Below, in pieces: positions 49,214 through 61,900 of a DNA stretch of 64,000 nt. Position 1 is the first letter of the stretch. The number at the start of each line of letters is the position of its first letter. The position numbers were made by a program, and so were the translations under genes. Under the pieces are notes generated by a model that was not told the DNA's origin, searched no databases, and was given only the letters and a program-made list of their open reading frames with translations. This DNA is from Alteriqipengyuania_B sp035481675 (GTDB taxonomy: Bacteria > Pseudomonadota > Alphaproteobacteria > Sphingomonadales > Sphingomonadaceae), in assembly GCF_035481675.1 (NCBI RefSeq), contig NZ_JAYJJW010000002.1, positions 372,001 through 436,000 of the forward strand. The letters are read 5' to 3'.

Positions 49214-50511
49214 GCACCGACGTGAAGCCACCTCGGGTGGTCGGGGTTTTCAGCGCAAGCCTACTCAATCTGAATGGGATGATCGGGGCTGGAATTTTTG
49301 CGCTGCCTGCTCTGCTCCATGCAGGCCTCGGCAATTATGCGCCATTTGCGATTTTGCTTTTTGCGATACCGTTGGTCTGCTTGGCAGCGATCATCGCAAA
49401 GCTATCCACGCTGTTTGAGAGGTCAGGTGGCGACCAGCTTTACGTAGAAACGGCGTTAGGGAAATATGCTGGCTTTCAAGTTGGCTGGTTTGCGATTTGC
49501 GGCAGCAGCACCGGAAGGGCGGCAAACTTTCATGTGCTGGTTACTTATCTGGCCGCATTATTTCCGTTCTTTGAAGGTCCAATCGCTCGTCCGGTAACAA
49601 TCGCTTCGCTGATTTTTTTAATGACTGTTCTAAGCGCGATCGGGACAAAAAAGTCGGTTGTCGGTGTGTGGATCGGCACGTTTGTGAAACTCGCGCCGCT
49701 GGTGCTTCTGTGCGCCCTCGGTATCGGTATGAACGGTATCCCCGAAGACACAGAATTGCCGAGCTTTTCCGAGCTGGAATCTGTCGCCCTTTTGATCGCC
49801 TATGCCTTTTCCGGTTTCGCGACCGCAGCCAATTCTGCCGGCGAAACCAAGAACCCGCGCACCAGTATTTTCCATTCGATCTTTTCAGCTCTGGCTGTCG
49901 TCGCGATCTTCTATGCCCTTGTTCAATGGGCCTATATCGTGACCGCTCCTGAGGTAGGTGCCGGGGATACGCCGCTGGCTGCTGCCGGAGAAAAATTGCT
50001 TGGGCCTTGGGGCGCTGTGATGATCAGTGTCGCAGCAGTTTTCTCAATTACCACCAATCAGCTGACAGGGTTTATCGTTTTCCCTCGCATCCTTTTCGGA
50101 ATGAGTAAGAGAAATCTGTTACCGCGCTTCTTTGGCCATGTGTCGTCACGTTTCCTGACGCCTGATTATGCGATTATATCATTCGGCCTGTTTGTGATGG
50201 CAATTGCACTATCAGGTTCGTTCGCGACACTGGCGATCTTGCTCGTAGCCGTGGAGCAGATCATTTTCACTTTAGTGCTGATCTCGTTTATTCTGTTCTG
50301 GAGGAGCAATTTCCGGGGTTTGAAGGACGCCAATGGTCCGCGTTGGCTTGTGGTATTCCCTGTGGCAGTCGCCATGGTCGCTTGGATGTCAATGCAGATA
50401 CCCGCGAGCGCAAGTTACTCGACGGCACTGATGATCGTGATTGGAACACTACTCTACTTTCCGGCCAGAAGCAGGGTGTCGCGCCAATTGCCTGAGGCTG
50501 AGCGCGCATAA
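49210..50511 (+). CDS. APC-family amino acid permease
   Basis: 433 residues, 11-12 helices. It opens NLNGMIGAGIFALPALLHAGLGN, the G-x-G-I-F/A motif of the amino acid/polyamine/organocation family, and contains AYAFSGFATAANSAGETKNP, the conserved substrate-gate E-x-K-N-P. GC content is visibly lower than its two upstream neighbours, suggesting a separate origin. Same operon by overlap. The substrate is unknown. Confidence 0.85.
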   Translation: MSTDVKPPRVVGVFSASLLNLNGMIGAGIFALPALLHAGLGNYAPFAILLFAIPLVCLAAIIAKLSTLFERSGGDQLYVETALGKYAGFQVGWFAICGSSTGRAANFHVLVTYLAALFPFFEGPIARPVTIASLIFLMTVLSAIGTKKSVVGVWIGTFVKLAPLVLLCALGIGMNGIPEDTELPSFSELESVALLIAYAFSGFATAANSAGETKNPRTSIFHSIFSALAVVAIFYALVQWAYIVTAPEVGAGDTPLAAAGEKLLGPWGAVMISVAAVFSITTNQLTGFIVFPRILFGMSKRNLLPRFFGHVSSRFLTPDYAIISFGLFVMAIALSGSFATLAILLVAVEQIIFTLVLISFILFWRSNFRGLKDANGPRWLVVFPVAVAMVAWMSMQIPASASYSTALMIVIGTLLYFPARSRVSRQLPEAERA

Positions 50512-50565
50512 CGACCGTAGTCAGACTGCTGGGCGACTTGCCAAGCACCATCACTAGAAACCTGG

Positions 50566-50599
50566 TGTCCGCTTTCCACCCATATTGGGACGTTGGCTG
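50566..50599. repeat. palindromic intergenic repeat, copy C
   Basis: TGTCCGCTTTCCACCCATAT at 50566, then TGGGACGTTGGC. Shares GTCCGCTTT with copies A and B. The 300 bases 50512-50825 hold no gene; this repeat is all that is recognised. Confidence 0.5.
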
Positions 50600-50825
50600 A
50601 TGACACCCGGCAGGAAGAGCAGGCGGCGTGCTTTGAGGAAAATAGCAAACCGCCTCGAATACCCCAATTTCGAGTGCGTTGCGCAACTCCCGGATCGGGG
50701 CCGCTAGGGGACTGTCCGTCTTCAAGTCCATCGGTTCAAAAGCTGACGATTTGGAAGCGACCCCATTTCCTGAACACAGGCAATCCCGCGTGACAATCGG
50801 GCCATGCCATCCTAGCAGGTTGTGA

Positions 50826-51872
50826 GTGACTGTTTCTTGTTCCCAAGCGACCGCGGTCAACGCGCGGCCCTCTATGCCAGACCCCCGTCAGCTGATGCGC
50901 GACCTTCAGGTGTTTCGCGATCCGAAACCGGCGCGCAGCCTGTGGGAGCTCGGCGTTACACTGATCCCTTTTCTCGGACTGTTCGCCGCCATGATCTTGG
51001 CTGTCGACGCTGGTTATCTGTTCGCTCTCGCGCTTACTCCGCTCGCTGGCCTGTTTCTGCTACGGCTCTTCATCATCCAGCACGACTGCGGCCATGGATC
51101 CTTCCTGCCCAGCCGCGCGGGGAATGACTGGTTCGGCCGGATGCTCGGCGTCTTTACGCTTACACCCTATGATTGCTGGAGCCACAGCCACGCGCGTCAC
51201 CATGCCATGACCGGCAATCTGGACAAGCGCGGCTTTGGCGATGTCGATACGTTGACCGTGCGTGAATATTCCGAGGGATCGTGGGCAAAGCGGCTCGGCT
51301 ATCGTGTGTACCGTCACCCGTTGACCTTGCTTGGGCTAGGCCCCGCCTATCTATTCCTGCTGCGCCATCGTCTGCCGGTGGGCCTCATGAAGGAAGGTTG
51401 GAAATTCTGGACCAGCGCGATGGGCACCAACCTTGCCACCCTAGCAATGCTTGCCGTGCCGGTATGGCTTGTCGGCTTCAGCATTACGCTTGCGGTGTTC
51501 CTGCCGACCCTGCTTTTCGCAGCGAGCATGGGCGTGTGGCTGTTCTATATCCAGCACCAGTTTCCCGAGGCATACTGGCAAAGCAAACCCGATTGGTCGT
51601 TTGCCGAGGCCGCTTTAATGGGCAGCACCCACCTGGACCTGCCGCCGGTCCTGCGCTGGTTCACGGGTAATATCGGCATCCATCACGTGCACCATCTGTC
51701 GAGCACGATCCCGTTTCACCGCCTTTCCGAAGTCCTGAAGGCGCATCCGGCGCTGCGCGATCTCAACCGGTGCACGGCATGGAACTCGCTCAGCGCCTTT
51801 CGGCTGGCGCTTTGGGATGAGAGGCAGCAGCGGATGGTGACGTTTGCTGAGGCGAGGGCTATGACAATCTAG
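50826..51872 (+). CDS. membrane fatty acid desaturase
   Basis: 348 residues from GTG 50826 (weak AGCAGG site); ATG 50874 (MPDPRQLM) is also possible. Three histidine boxes for the di-iron centre: HDCGH (86-90), HARHH (122-126) and HHVHH (286-290). Four or more helices. Such enzymes put double bonds in acyl chains; the lipid substrate and position are unknown. It is alone between two repeat-containing gaps. Confidence 0.9.
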   Translation: MTVSCSQATAVNARPSMPDPRQLMRDLQVFRDPKPARSLWELGVTLIPFLGLFAAMILAVDAGYLFALALTPLAGLFLLRLFIIQHDCGHGSFLPSRAGNDWFGRMLGVFTLTPYDCWSHSHARHHAMTGNLDKRGFGDVDTLTVREYSEGSWAKRLGYRVYRHPLTLLGLGPAYLFLLRHRLPVGLMKEGWKFWTSAMGTNLATLAMLAVPVWLVGFSITLAVFLPTLLFAASMGVWLFYIQHQFPEAYWQSKPDWSFAEAALMGSTHLDLPPVLRWFTGNIGIHHVHHLSSTIPFHRLSEVLKAHPALRDLNRCTAWNSLSAFRLALWDERQQRMVTFAEARAMTI

Positions 51873-51934
51873 ACCTGCGCTTTCTCGGAGGCGAAGGAGG
51901 ACTATCCGCCTGCGGTAGTGGCTTTCGCTTTCGA

Positions 51935-51955
51935 CCGTTAGCGGACCGCTAACGG
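51935..51955. repeat. perfect 21-base palindrome, copy D
   Basis: CCGTTAGCGG, one A, CCGCTAACGG. 10-base perfect arms. It sits between the desaturase and the hydrolase. AGCGGACC is shared with the other palindromic repeats. Confidence 0.7.
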
Positions 51956-52032
51956 ACCGTCAGCTTTCGGACGTTTTGTCGGCAAGATAGACATCCGTGG
52001 CCCCATGAGGCGGTGCGAGACGTTACCTTTAC

Positions 52033-52824
52033 ATGACCATGCACCACACGCGCACCGGGCGCGGAAAACCACTCCTCCTCGTCCATGGACTAGGGGCGAC
52101 CTGCCACTCGTGGGATACGATTGCGCCCGCGCTTTCCCAAGTCAGAGAGGTGATCGCCGTGGACCTGCCCGGCCACGGGCAGACACCCGAGGAGGCCGAC
52201 AGCGGCACATTCGACGGGCTGGCGCGCAGTCTGGACAGCTGGCTCCGCTCCGAGAATCTGACAGGTATCGATATGGTGGGCAGTTCGCTGGGCGCTCGCC
52301 TCGTGCTCGAGATGGCGCGGCGCGGCCTGTCGGGCGCGGTGGTCGCACTGGATCCGGGCGGCTTCTGGCAAGGGTGGGAGCGCACTTTCTTCAAGGCCAC
52401 GATCACGCCATCGGTAGCGCTGGTTCGCGCGTTGCGGCCGGTACTTTCAGCCATTACCGGAAGTGTCGCGGGCCGGACCGCACTAATGGCCCAGCTATCT
52501 GCACGGCCGTGGGCGCTCGACCCGGAATTCGTCGCGCGCGAATTGAAGGCGTTGGCCGATACGCGCACCGTCAACTCGCTTGTGAAAGACCTCGCCAACG
52601 GTGCGATGCAGGAGGGGCCTGCAAACACATCTGCGCCCGTCGTCATCGGCTGGGGGCGCAAGGATCGGCTGTGCCTACCGCAGCAGGCGGATCGTGCGAT
52701 GAAGGCTTTCCCTGGAGCGACGCTGCACTGGTTCAAGCATAGCGGACATTTCCCGATGTGGGATCGCCCGGAAGAGACCGTACGCGTGATTCTGGATGCG
52801 ACCAGCACGCCGGAATCGAGGTGA
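52033..52824 (+). CDS. alpha/beta hydrolase
   Basis: 263 residues. LLLVHGLGATCHSWD (oxyanion loop), nucleophile Ser85 in MVGSSLGARL, Asp near 214 in GRKDRL and His239 in HSGHFPMW complete the triad. An internal cap region (about 120-175) covers the active site. No signal peptide. Cytoplasmic esterase or haloalkane dehalogenase-like activity is possible; substrate unknown. ATG 52033 and 52039 are both possible. Confidence 0.85.
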   Translation: MTMHHTRTGRGKPLLLVHGLGATCHSWDTIAPALSQVREVIAVDLPGHGQTPEEADSGTFDGLARSLDSWLRSENLTGIDMVGSSLGARLVLEMARRGLSGAVVALDPGGFWQGWERTFFKATITPSVALVRALRPVLSAITGSVAGRTALMAQLSARPWALDPEFVARELKALADTRTVNSLVKDLANGAMQEGPANTSAPVVIGWGRKDRLCLPQQADRAMKAFPGATLHWFKHSGHFPMWDRPEETVRVILDATSTPESR

Positions 52825-53013
52825 TGCTGCGACTCGGCGGCGGCCAATTCCAGAGCCTGCGCAGGAGATAATCCCCCAAGTGGGCTCCATTGTTGGGCCG
52901 CTATCCGATTGTCGCTCGCACGGCGGCTGCACAGGGATAGCCGACGGATATCCTTGCAGGATTTAGCGCGAAAAGCGTTGGCGGCAACGCGCAGGGCGAG
53001 GGGCAAATGCCCG

Positions 53014-54816
53014 TTAGCCCTTGCGCGGGCCCTTGTCCTTGCGGCCACTGTGCGGGGCGCCGCCCTTTTTCGGGAAGCGCGGCTTTCCGCCGCCGCCGTG
53101 CGCGCCGCGTGGCTTGACGAAGGGCTTGCTTCCGCCCCGCTGGCCTTGCTTGCGGTTGCCGCGGGCCTGCTCTCGCGGCGCTTCGGGTGAGGGCTCGATG
53201 CGGATCGAGTCCTGCGGGTCCTCGCCCCCGGCGGTCCGCACCAGAGCGTCCGCGAATTTGTCGGCGATCGTGCGCGGGATCTGGAAATGCGTTTCGGACG
53301 GTCCGATCCGGATCGCACCGACTTCGTTGCGGGTGATGTGGCCGCGGCGGCAGAGCAGCGGCAGGATCCAGCGGGGATCGGCATTCTGTCGCCTGCCCAC
53401 GTCCATGCGGAACCACAAGGTATCCTCGAAACCGGGACGGTGACGCTCCTTCTTCGAAGCCTCCCGCGCTTCCTTGGTGTTCGGCGTCAGCTCCTCGGCC
53501 TCCGGCAGCTTTGCGCGGTGGGCCTGGACCAGCATCGCAGCGATCTGTTCGGGCGTCCGCTCGTCCAGCAATCGCCGGGCAAGGGCCGCATCTGCGCGCG
53601 CGACGCGGCTTTCCGCGTCGGTCTCGTCGGCAGGCTCAACAGGCGCGAGCAGTTTTTCGAGCAGGCGCTCGCCATCCTTTGCCAGAACCGCTTCCCGGCT
53701 CGGCGGATCAATCCACTCGGCCTCGATCTTCGCGTGGCGCAGCATGGATTCTACGCGCTTGCGCCGCGGGTAGGGCACCACGAGGACCGCGGTCCCTTTC
53801 TTGCCTGCACGGCCGGTCCGGCCGGAGCGATGCTGCAAGGTTTCCGCATCGCGCGGGATCTCGACGTGGACGACGAGGCTGAGCGAGGGCAGGTCGATGC
53901 CGCGCGCCGCGACATCGGTCGCCACGCACACGCTGGCACGCCGGTCGCGCAGGGCCTGCAGCGCCTGGTTTCGTTCCGACTGCGAATGCTCGCCAGACAG
54001 CGCGACGACGCCGAAACCGCGTTCCTGCAAAGTCGCGTGCAGCCGGCGCACGTTGTCGCGCGTGGCGCAGAACAGCATGGCCGTGTCGGCATCGTGGAAG
54101 CGCAACAGGTTGACGACCGCGTTCTCGACCTCGTGCGGCGGCGTCGCCATTGCCTGGTAGGCGATGTCGCCGTGGCCGCGTTCGCTGCCCATCGTGTCGA
54201 TGCGCAAGGCATCGCGCTGGTAGCGCGCCGCAAGCCGCTCGATCGCGCGCGGCATGGTGGCGGAGAACAGGAGGGTGCGACGCCCGTCGGGCGTCGCATC
54301 GAGAATTTCCTCCAGGTCGTCGCGGAAGCCCATGTCGAGCATCTCGTCCGCCTCGTCGAGCACCACTGCAGCCAGCGCCGAAAGGTCGAGCGCACCGCGT
54401 TCGAGGTGGTCGCGCAAGCGACCCGGCGTGCCGACCACGATGGTGGCGCCGGCGGCGAGCGCGCGGCGCTCTGCCTGCGGGTTCATGCCGCCGACGCAGG
54501 TCGCGATACGCGCGCCGGCGCGGGCGTAGAGCCACGCGAGTTCCTTGCTGACCTGCAGGGCGAGTTCGCGCGTCGGCGCGATCACCAAGGCGCGTTGCGC
54601 ACCGCGGTTGCCGGCGGGCGGACCGTCGGTCAAAAGCTCTTCCGCCATGGCGAGCCCGAACGCGACGGTCTTGCCCGAACCGGTCTGCGCCGACACGACG
54701 AGGTCGCGGCCCGCCGCCTCCTTTTCCAGCACCGCCGCCTGCACGGCGGTGGGTTCGGCATAGCCGCGCTCTTGCAGCGCATCGGCCAGAAGGGGGGGAA
54801 GGTCGGTAAAGGGCAT
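53014..54816 (-). CDS. DEAD-box ATP-dependent RNA helicase, DbpA-like
   Basis: 600 residues from ATG 54816. Walker A AQTGSGKT (43-50), PTREL, DEAD (154-157), SAT and RGID/HRxGRxxR motifs. A C-terminal region with LPLLCRRGHITRNEVGAIRIGPSETHFQIP is the RNA-binding DbpA module that targets 23S rRNA, followed by a basic Gly/Lys tail (AHGGGGKPRFPKKGG). It remodels RNA during ribosome assembly. The gene name is left open because csdA and rhlE relatives share the core. Confidence 0.9.
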   Translation of the reverse strand: MPFTDLPPLLADALQERGYAEPTAVQAAVLEKEAAGRDLVVSAQTGSGKTVAFGLAMAEELLTDGPPAGNRGAQRALVIAPTRELALQVSKELAWLYARAGARIATCVGGMNPQAERRALAAGATIVVGTPGRLRDHLERGALDLSALAAVVLDEADEMLDMGFRDDLEEILDATPDGRRTLLFSATMPRAIERLAARYQRDALRIDTMGSERGHGDIAYQAMATPPHEVENAVVNLLRFHDADTAMLFCATRDNVRRLHATLQERGFGVVALSGEHSQSERNQALQALRDRRASVCVATDVAARGIDLPSLSLVVHVEIPRDAETLQHRSGRTGRAGKKGTAVLVVPYPRRKRVESMLRHAKIEAEWIDPPSREAVLAKDGERLLEKLLAPVEPADETDAESRVARADAALARRLLDERTPEQIAAMLVQAHRAKLPEAEELTPNTKEAREASKKERHRPGFEDTLWFRMDVGRRQNADPRWILPLLCRRGHITRNEVGAIRIGPSETHFQIPRTIADKFADALVRTAGGEDPQDSIRIEPSPEAPREQARGNRKQGQRGGSKPFVKPRGAHGGGGKPRFPKKGGAPHSGRKDKGPRKG

Positions 54817-54982
54817 CGCAAAACTCGCAGTCGAACGGGCACGGGGGCGCAGCACGAGCGCGGTGATCCGGTGCAGGGGATGGGTGTTGTCCGGCGGCGG
54901 TCAGCGCGCGGCCGGATCGTGTTGCGCCGCCCCTACACCATTGGGGCGGTTCTGGCTCGCCAAAAATGCTGCATGTGCGAAA

Positions 54983-56935
<1,953 letters not shown>

Positions 56936-57097
56936 GGGGCCTCCGGATGCGGGTAGGTGCGGCGTTCCGCCAGCATAAGCACACCGCGGCCCGTCGGCGC
57001 AATTGCGGCCCGCCCTTTCCAAGCCGCGAAGGAGGCGGCATGAAGGCGGCGACAGGGGAGGGGGGACACGCTTGCCAAACGCCGGGACCAGTCGCGC

Positions 57098-58846
57098 ATG
57101 AGCCTGCCGCGCCCGCTCGCGGCCCTGCGCATCGGCATCACCGGCCACCGGCCGCACCGCTTGCCGCCCGATCTCTCGCCCCTGCGCGCCCGGCTGGCCG
57201 AGACGCTTGGGGCGATTGCCGTGCGGTTGGAAGATATCCGCAGGGAAAATGCCGGCCGCTTCGGTAACGAGGCGGCATCGCTGACAATCGTCAGCCCGCT
57301 CGCGGCAGGAGCGGACACGCTGGCAGCGGAAGCGGCGCTGGCTGCAGGATACGGTCTCGACGTCTGCATGCCGTTTGCGCCCGAACGATACCGCAAGGAT
57401 TTCTCGGCCGAGGAGCGCCCCGTGTTCGAGCGCCTGCTGGCCCGCGCGGACCGCGTGCTCTCGCTGCCGGGCGAACGGCTTTCGGACGAGGAAAGCTATT
57501 ACGCCATCGGGGCGACTGTGGTCGAACAATGCGACCTGCTGCTGGCGATCTGGGACGGGAAGCACTCCGGCGGGCGCGGCGGCACGGCGGATATCGTCGA
57601 GTTATCGCTGGCGAGCGGGACGCCCGTGCTGTGGTTCGATCCAACCGGCACATCGGCGCCGCGCATGGCGTGGCCCGACCGCGAAGGATCCGCCCGCGGG
57701 CTGGTGATCGTCGATCCCGCCTTGTGGAGCGAGGCCACGCCGGATCGGATCGAGTGGATCGTGGACACGCTGGCGACACCGCCCGACGATACCGACGAAC
57801 AGGCGCTCGATCGCTACCTGACGCGCCGCAGCAGGGCCTGGCCCACGCTGATGGCGGTGCTGGGCGCGGATAGCTGGGGCAAGGCGCTGCGGGGCAGGCC
57901 GCCGGATTATGGCGACGCCGCGATCCGCAGCAGCCTGTCGGCCTTCGGCAACGACGCGGCGAGCAGCTTCCTGGTCCGCAGGTACGATGTGGCCGACCGG
58001 CTGGCGACCGCGCTGGGGCAGCAGCTGCGCAGCGCCTTCGTGGGCAATTTCGTGCTCGGCGCGCTGGCGGTGGCGCTGGCGCTGGCCGGGCTGATCCTGC
58101 CGGACGCGAAGCCCGGCCTCGTGCTCGCCGAACTGCTCGTCATCCTGCTGATCATCGTACGAACCCGGCAGGCGACCCGGCAGGGCTGGCACCGGCGCTG
58201 GATCGACCTGAGGAACTTGGCCGAGCAATTGCGGGTCCTCCCGCTGTCCGCCTCGCTCGGTAACCTTGGCCTCGGCATCGGGCCGGAATCGCTCGGCTGG
58301 TCGCGCTGGTACGCACAGGCGAGCGCGCGCGAACTGGGCATGCCGGGCGGCCACCTGACCGAAAGCAGGATTGCCGATATCCGCGACAGGGCCATCGCGC
58401 TGGTCGACGACCAGGCCGCCTATCACCGCAGCAATGCCGCGCGCATGGGCAAGGCGGAGCGCCGCCTGCGCCACCTTGGCGACGTATTGTTCGCGCTGAC
58501 GATCGTGTGCGGCGTCGCCTGGCTCGCCTTGACCGGACTGGGCCTTGGCCATGTAAAGATCCTCGGCACCGATGCGGCGAAGTGGACGACGTTCTTTACC
58601 GCCCTGTTCCCGGCTGTGGGCGCGGCGCTTTACGGCATCCGGATGCAGGGCGAATTCGCTGCCGGGCAGGAACGCTCGCAAGACCTTGAGCGGGTGCTCG
58701 TCGCCCTCAGGTCCGACATGGCAGCGGATGCCGTCGACGACCGGCACGTCGCGGCGCGGCTGCGCCAGCTTTCGGCCATTCTCGGTTCCGAGCTCGACCA
58801 GTGGCGCAGCCTGTCGGAGAAAAGGCCGCTGGAGCTGCCGGGCTAG
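57098..58846 (+). CDS. SLOG nucleotide-sensor domain fused to C-terminal four-helix membrane region (SLATT-like)
   Basis: 582 residues. N-terminal Rossmann-type SLOG domain about 10-185: GITGHRP (13-19), VSPLAAGADTLAAEAAL, and the ligand-loop GGRGGTADIVELSLASG (158-174), as in LOG/DprA/YpsA relatives. Then a helical linker with conserved Arg/Trp and four membrane helices about 313-333, 340-355, 462-482 and 497-514, with a long soluble stretch between the second and third. SLOG-SLATT proteins have been predicted in comparative genomics (Burroughs and Aravind, nucleotide-centric conflict systems) to sense a nucleotide and then open a membrane pore. The SLATT call rests on helix layout only. No earlier gene is in the operon. 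Confidence 0.72.
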   Translation: MSLPRPLAALRIGITGHRPHRLPPDLSPLRARLAETLGAIAVRLEDIRRENAGRFGNEAASLTIVSPLAAGADTLAAEAALAAGYGLDVCMPFAPERYRKDFSAEERPVFERLLARADRVLSLPGERLSDEESYYAIGATVVEQCDLLLAIWDGKHSGGRGGTADIVELSLASGTPVLWFDPTGTSAPRMAWPDREGSARGLVIVDPALWSEATPDRIEWIVDTLATPPDDTDEQALDRYLTRRSRAWPTLMAVLGADSWGKALRGRPPDYGDAAIRSSLSAFGNDAASSFLVRRYDVADRLATALGQQLRSAFVGNFVLGALAVALALAGLILPDAKPGLVLAELLVILLIIVRTRQATRQGWHRRWIDLRNLAEQLRVLPLSASLGNLGLGIGPESLGWSRWYAQASARELGMPGGHLTESRIADIRDRAIALVDDQAAYHRSNAARMGKAERRLRHLGDVLFALTIVCGVAWLALTGLGLGHVKILGTDAAKWTTFFTALFPAVGAALYGIRMQGEFAAGQERSQDLERVLVALRSDMAADAVDDRHVAARLRQLSAILGSELDQWRSLSEKRPLELPG

Positions 58847-58852
58847 GATGTC

Positions 58853-58862
58853 GCAAATTTGC
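58853..58862. promoter_or_regulatory. palindrome GCAAATTTGC between the SLOG and TIR genes
   Basis: Perfect 10-base palindrome just after the SLOG stop, with a second inverted pair GCAGC-TT-GCTGC at about 58873. The 109-base gap could hold an operator or promoter for the TIR gene. Not linked to a known regulator. Confidence 0.4.
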
Positions 58863-58955
58863 AAAGGGATTAAGCAGCTTGCTGCCCTAGGGTATATCGC
58901 CTAGCCTCCCTACTTTCCGGGTCGACAGGAAATCGGGCGCCACAGGGGGACCACC

Positions 58956-61900
58956 TTGGCCGACGTATTCGTGTCCTACAAGTCCGAAGACCGCGATGCC
59001 GCGGCCCGGATGGTCGCGGCCCTGGAAGCCAGCGGCCTGTCGGTCTGGTGGGACCAGCACATCGGCACGGGCGACGTCTGGCGGTCCGAGATCACGGAAC
59101 AGCTCGACGGCGCGAAGGCGGTGGTGGTGCTGTGGACCGCCAGTTCGGTCGGACGCGAAGGGCGCTTCGTGCAGGAGGAGGCGCAGCGCGCGCTGCATCG
59201 CGGGGCCTATCGCCCCGTCCTGCTGGAAGATGTCGCCCTGCCGCTCGGCTTTTCCGAGATCCAGGCCCATTTCCTGCTCGACTGGGACGGCAGCCACCGG
59301 GCGGAAGCGTTCCTCGGCTTGCTCGCTTCGGTCCGCCACATGGTCGCCCATGCACCGCCGCCCGGCGGACCGCCTTCGCTCGGCCCTGCCGGCCGCACGT
59401 CGCCCGGCACGCCGACGCCGGCCGCACCCCGCTCGCGCGCCGCCGAAGCCTCCAGCGAACGGCGCACCGTCACCCTGCTGCGCGCCGAATTCGTCCACGG
59501 GGAAGACGGCGAAGACGATCCCGAATATTTCGACGAGCTGATGATGCGGCTGGAGGAACGGCTCGAAGAGCTGGTCGACGGGGAGCGGGCCTCGCTCCTC
59601 CAGCTAGATACCGACGGGTTCTCCATCGCCGTGGGGGCGGAACGGGCGCAGGAGGACGACGAGCTTGCCGCCGCGCGGCTGGCATTGCTTGTCGGCGATG
59701 CGCTGCGCACCGACCCCGGCATAGAAACGCGCATCGCGCTCGTCACCGGCCTTGCGGTGGTCACGCACCGGCCCGGGCTGAGAGTGACCGGCAGGCTGCT
59801 GGCACGGGCCGGGGAGATGGTTCGCTGCGCCCGGCCCGGCCATGTCCTGATCGAGGCGCCCACCGCGCGCCGGATCGGCGGATCGCTGATGATGGAAGAG
59901 CTCGAGGACGGGCTGCACGCGGTGACCGGGCACGGCAATCGCGGCGCATCCGCGGCCCCGGCGGACCATGCCACGCCGCTGATCGGCCGGCAGCAGGAGC
60001 GCGAGCGGCTGCTGCAGGCGCTGTCGCTGGCGGAGGCCGGGCAGGGCCGCGCCATCAGCATCATCGGTGAACCCGGCATGGGCAAGACCCGGCTGGTGCA
60101 CAGCTTCCTTGCCGATTGCGCGGAGCGCGGGGCCATCGTCGGCCACGCGACCTGCCGCTCGCATGACCGGACGCGCCCGCACGGGCCGTTCGGCGATATA
60201 TTGTCCGGCTTCCTCGGGCTGGGCGATATCTCCGCGCAGGACGACGCGGCCGCGCTGGCGCGCGGACGGATCGCCGAACGCCTGCCCGACCTCGTCGATT
60301 ACACGCCCTACATCATGCAGCTGACCGGCATTCGCGGGCACGGACTGGAGGATGACCGCGCGGGCGCGGGCCGGGCGCTGGTGGGTGAGGCGATCCTTTC
60401 CGCGATGGTCGCGCTGGCGGAACACCACCCGGTCGTACTGCTGATCGACGACCTGCACCTGGCGGACGAGGCGACGCTGGAAACGCTGCTGGCGACGGCG
60501 GAGGCCTGCGCCTCGTTCCGCATCCTGTTGCTGTGCGGCACGCGCCCGCTGGCAGCCCCCCTGTGGCCAGCGATGCCGCATTGCGAACAGATGGTGCTCG
60601 ACACGCTCGATATGTCCGAGGTCGAGGAGCTGATCGGCCGCGCGACGGGAGCGGAAACGGTGGATGCGGAACTGGTCCGGCTGATCCACCGCCGCACCGA
60701 CGGCGTGCCGATGTTCGTTGAGGAACTGACCCGCGTCCTCCATGCCAACGACCAGTTCACGCTGGAGCAGGGACGCCTGAAGGCCAACGGGCCGCTGGAA
60801 GGCGTGAACCTGCCGCGCTCCATCGATGCGGTCGTGCGCACCAGGCTCGACAGTCTCGACACGGGCCTGCGCGATGCGCTGCGCAAAGCGGCGGTAATCG
60901 GACGGCAGTTTTCGTGGGCAATGCTGCGCGACCTGATCGGCGCTTCCGGCCCGCCGGGCCTGCTGCTGGGCAAGGCGGTGTCGCTGGGCCTGCTGCAGCA
61001 GGTGAAGGTAGGCCCGCAGGCCGAATACCGTTTCCGCCAGATGCTGACGCAGGAGGTCGCCTACGACAGCCTGCTTTCGAAGCAGCGGCGCGAGCTCCAC
61101 GGCCGGATCGGGGAATGGATCGAGCGCAACCGGGCTGACGGGCTGGAAACCGAGGTCGAGGAACTGGCCCACCACTTCCTGCTGGCGGAGGACACCGAAA
61201 AGGCGATCGGCTATCACATCGCGGCGGGCGAACGGGCGTTCGGCTGGGGCAGCATGAAAGTGGCGAAGGAAATGTTCGCCGTCGCCGTCCAGCTGATCGA
61301 GACGCTTGATCCCAGTCCGCAGCAGAGCGAGCGGCTGCTCAACGCGCTGGTCATGGAAGGCAATGCGCTGGTGCTGTCGCAGGGTTACCATTCGCCCGGC
61401 ATGCGGGTGATGCTGGCGCGGGTGGAGGAACTGGCCGAGAGCCTGCCGCCGGGGGACGCGCGCTTCGCCGCGCTGTGGTGGGTCTGGCGCGTCGCCTACA
61501 ATTGCGATTCGATGGACAAGGCGCGCGAATTCGTGGCGCAGTTGCAGCAGGTTGCGGAGATGTCGGGCGACGGGGCGCACCGCGTCGCCGCGCTGACGGC
61601 GGACGGCATCATCAGCCATTTCGAAGGCGAGCCGGCAAAGGCGGTCGAGAAACTGGAACGCGCCGCAGCCATGATGTCGCCGGATGCACACAGGGCCGAG
61701 GGGCCGCTGGCGGAAATAGGGCCCGAAGTCTGGCTCGACTGCTTCCTCGGCCTGGCCAGCATCCTCACCGGACAGATCGCCAGCGGGTGGGAAGCGCTCG
61801 ACCGGGCGCACGCCCGCTCCGTGGAGCTCGATCACCCGCACCTTGAATGCTTCGTCCTCATCTACGTCCAGAACGCCGGGCTCGCGCTCGGGGACATGGA

